Origin: Streptomyces sp. V1I1 | GTDB taxonomy: Bacteria; Actinomycetota; Actinomycetes; Streptomycetales; Streptomycetaceae | Assembly: GCF_030817355.1 (NCBI RefSeq) | Contig: NZ_JAUSZH010000001.1 | Span: forward strand, 1,612,001 to 1,676,000 | DNA length: 64,000 nucleotides | Reading direction: 5' to 3' | Shown here: piece after piece, positions 62,486 to 64,000 of the stretch | How positions within the stretch are numbered: the first letter of the stretch is position 1 | Layout: every line of letters begins with the position of its first letter | Translations under genes and position numbers: made by a program | Notes under the pieces: model-generated | The model's input: only the letters and a program-made list of their open reading frames with translations | What the model was told of the DNA's origin: nothing | Database searches by the model: none

Positions 62486-63571
62486 ATGAGACTGACCGAC
62501 ATATCACTGAACTGGCTGCTTCCTGGCGGCGTGATGCTCGTGGGAGTCCTGGTGGCGGTGGCGGTGCTCGCGCGCGGCAGGCGCGCCGGTGACAAGGCCG
62601 CGGCCGAGGACTCCTGGGAGCGCAGCGAGGAGCGCCGACGGCGCAAGGAAGCGGTCTACGGCACGGCTTCCTATGTGCTCCTGTTCTGCTGCGCGGCGGT
62701 CGCCGCCGCGCTCTCCTTCCACGGCCTGGTCGGCTTCGGCCGGGAGAATCTCAGCCTCAGCGGAGGCTGGGAGTATCTGGTCCCCTTCGGCCTCGACGGC
62801 GCGGCCATGTTCTGCTCGGTGCTCGCGGTGCGCGAGGCCAGCCATGGCGACGCGGCACTCGGCTCACGGCTGCTGGTGTGGACCTTCGCGGGCGCGGCCG
62901 CCTGGTTCAACTGGGTCCATGCGCCACGGGGGTTGAGCCACGCGGGTGCCCCGCAGTTCTTCGCCGGCATGTCGCTCTCGGCCGCGGTGCTGTTCGACCG
63001 CGCGCTGAAGCAGACCCGCAGGGCCGCGCTGCGCGAGCAGGGCCTGGTGCCCCGCCCGCTGCCGCAGATCCGGATCGTACGGTGGCTGAGGGCACCCCGG
63101 GAGACCTTCGGCGCCTGGTCGCTGATGCTGCTCGAAGGCGTACGCACTCTGGACGAGGCGGTCGACGAGGTCCGCGAGGACCGGCAGGAGAAGCAGCGGA
63201 ACCGTCTGCGCAGGCGGGACAGGGAGAAGCTGGAGCGGGCGCAGATAAGGGCACTGAACCGGCAGCACCGGGCCTGGGGCCGCGTTCACGGCGACCGCCG
63301 GGCGGAGCTTCCCGCCCTCGGCTCCACGGCGGGATCCACGCAGACCGCCTCCGGCGGCGTCGCGTCCGGCGTCGGGTCCGTCGCGGAGCCCGTCATAGCC
63401 GAGCCTGGGCAGCTGCCGCTTCGTTCCCGGCCCTCCCTCCAGGCCGTGAAGGCGGCCAACGGCACCGAGCCGCACACGGTCGACCTCACCGCCGAGGACG
63501 ACACTCTGACACTGCCGCGTCTCGACTCCCTGGAGCGGAAACTCAGGGATCTCGAGCAGCAGTACGGGTAG
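62486..63571 (+). CDS. DUF2637 (SpdB-like) membrane protein
   Basis: 361 residues from ATG 62486 (ATG 62468 is an upstream alternative). Four membrane helices are in the first 200 residues, including one near residue 65 and the signature WEYLVPFGLDGAAMFCSVLA and FNWVHAP. The cytoplasmic C-terminus is highly charged (RRRDREKLERAQIRALNRQH). DUF2637 relates to SpdB proteins of conjugative plasmids and to Streptomyces growth/differentiation genes. No transfer genes adjoin, so its role is uncertain. Confidence 0.85.
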   Translation: MRLTDISLNWLLPGGVMLVGVLVAVAVLARGRRAGDKAAAEDSWERSEERRRRKEAVYGTASYVLLFCCAAVAAALSFHGLVGFGRENLSLSGGWEYLVPFGLDGAAMFCSVLAVREASHGDAALGSRLLVWTFAGAAAWFNWVHAPRGLSHAGAPQFFAGMSLSAAVLFDRALKQTRRAALREQGLVPRPLPQIRIVRWLRAPRETFGAWSLMLLEGVRTLDEAVDEVREDRQEKQRNRLRRRDREKLERAQIRALNRQHRAWGRVHGDRRAELPALGSTAGSTQTASGGVASGVGSVAEPVIAEPGQLPLRSRPSLQAVKAANGTEPHTVDLTAEDDTLTLPRLDSLERKLRDLEQQYG

Positions 63572-63603
63572 AGGCCGAAAGCCCGTCGGCACACAGTCAC
63601 GCG

Positions 63604-63634
63604 AAGGCCGGTCTGCGACTGTCAGGCCGGCCTT
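63604..63634. terminator. Bidirectional terminator between DUF2637 gene and ATPase
   Basis: AAGGCCGG (63604-63611) and CCGGCCTT (63627-63634) pair and are followed by TCG, with the ATPase stop at 63622 lying inside the loop region on the opposite strand. Confidence 0.6.
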
Positions 63635-64000
63635 TCGTGCAGCTCGAACCAGACCACCTTGCCCACGCCGTGGGTGCGCACGCCCCACGCGTCCGCGAGA
63701 CTCTGCACCAGGACCAGCCCTCTGCCGTGGGTGCCGAGGTGCGCTGCTGCCGGCACATGCGGCACCGGCAGTCCGGCCATGAAGTCCCGTACCTCCACGC
63801 GGAGTGTGGAGGCGGCGACGGTGGCTGTGACCACCGCGCCGTGATCGGTGTGGACCAGCGCATTGGTCACCAGCTCGCTGGCGAGCAGCTCGGCCACCTC
63901 CGCCGTGTCCTGCTTTCCCCAGTGCCGCAGCAACTCCCGCAGCGCACGTCGTACTTCAGGGACAGCGGTGAGATCCGCGCAGCCTAATCGGCGGCGCAGC
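63622..64000 (-). CDS. RsbW-like anti-sigma factor ATPase (N-terminus outside window)
   Basis: The frame continues past base 64000, so the start is missing. Recognisable GHKL motifs: N-box ELVTNALVH and G1/G2 box regions HVPAAAHLGTHGRGLVLVQS and VWFELHERPA. It binds ATP in a Bergerat fold and would regulate a sigma or anti-anti-sigma protein, or act as a small stand-alone regulator, both common in Streptomyces. The visible upstream part LRRRLGCADLTAVPEVRRAL belongs to the same frame. Confidence 0.85.
   Translation of the reverse strand, partial: LRRRLGCADLTAVPEVRRALRELLRHWGKQDTAEVAELLASELVTNALVHTDHGAVVTATVAASTLRVEVRDFMAGLPVPHVPAAAHLGTHGRGLVLVQSLADAWGVRTHGVGKVVWFELHERPA

Overview
The window is about 70% G+C, with GTG/TTG starts, stop-start overlaps of 4 bp and gene families typical of Streptomyces (mce operon, DUF2637/SpdB-like protein, PucR and GntR regulators, DmdR-type iron box, RsbW-like ATPase). 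It reads as a chromosomal segment of a Streptomyces or close relative. I found no tRNA, rRNA, CRISPR array or large biosynthetic cluster.

1-5.2 kb: the end of an mce lipid-transport operon (MceD-, MceE-lipoprotein- and MceF-like subunits, then two Mce-associated membrane proteins), closed by a strong terminator. 5.2-11.3 kb: a glyoxylate-assimilation module: hyi-glxR and a catalase gene on +, facing gcl on -. hyi and gcl each carry the same promoter-plus-double-operator arrangement, with two 15-bp palindromes exactly 21 bp apart. 11.4-21.7 kb: a degenerate Mrr-like nuclease with zinc ribbons, a GNAT enzyme, two coupled acyl-CoA synthetases with a divergent LuxR regulator, a LysE remnant, an AlkZ-like protein, CorA, a formaldehyde-dehydrogenase-like enzyme and a 63-residue unknown. 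21.8-25.1 kb: SMI1/KNR4 protein and two membrane proteins.

25.4-41.3 kb: a run of stress- or maintenance-type genes: GH15 hydrolase, a broken cation/proton antiporter, DUF2252, an SDR-cydA-cydB unit, GMC oxidoreductase, cyclase, aldose epimerase, DUF7144, ClC, SHOCT and DUF6325 proteins, and a GNAT-AAA+ fusion. 41.5-46.5 kb: FnIII lipoprotein, secreted jelly-roll protein, PLP aminotransferase with a Pro/Gln tail, methyltransferase and a GH6 cellulase.

46.8-55.6 kb: a purine-catabolism block (XdhC, NCS2 permease, three-subunit xanthine dehydrogenase, divergent PucR regulator). Its expected end product after the ureide steps is glyoxylate, which the hyi/glxR/gcl module at 5-11 kb would consume; the uricase-allantoin steps are not in the window. 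55.6-60.45 kb: an intergenic-repeat cluster, a TPR-like protein, a PPOX-fold protein, an apparently intact IS5-family element and gene debris (DUF2867 and MerR fragments). 60.45-64 kb: GntR regulator, an iron-box-controlled FhuF-like protein, a DUF2637 membrane protein and the start-truncated RsbW-like ATPase.

Most functional calls rest on motif recognition by eye. Operators, IS ends and pseudogene breakpoints are inferences from the sequence and were not tested by alignment.
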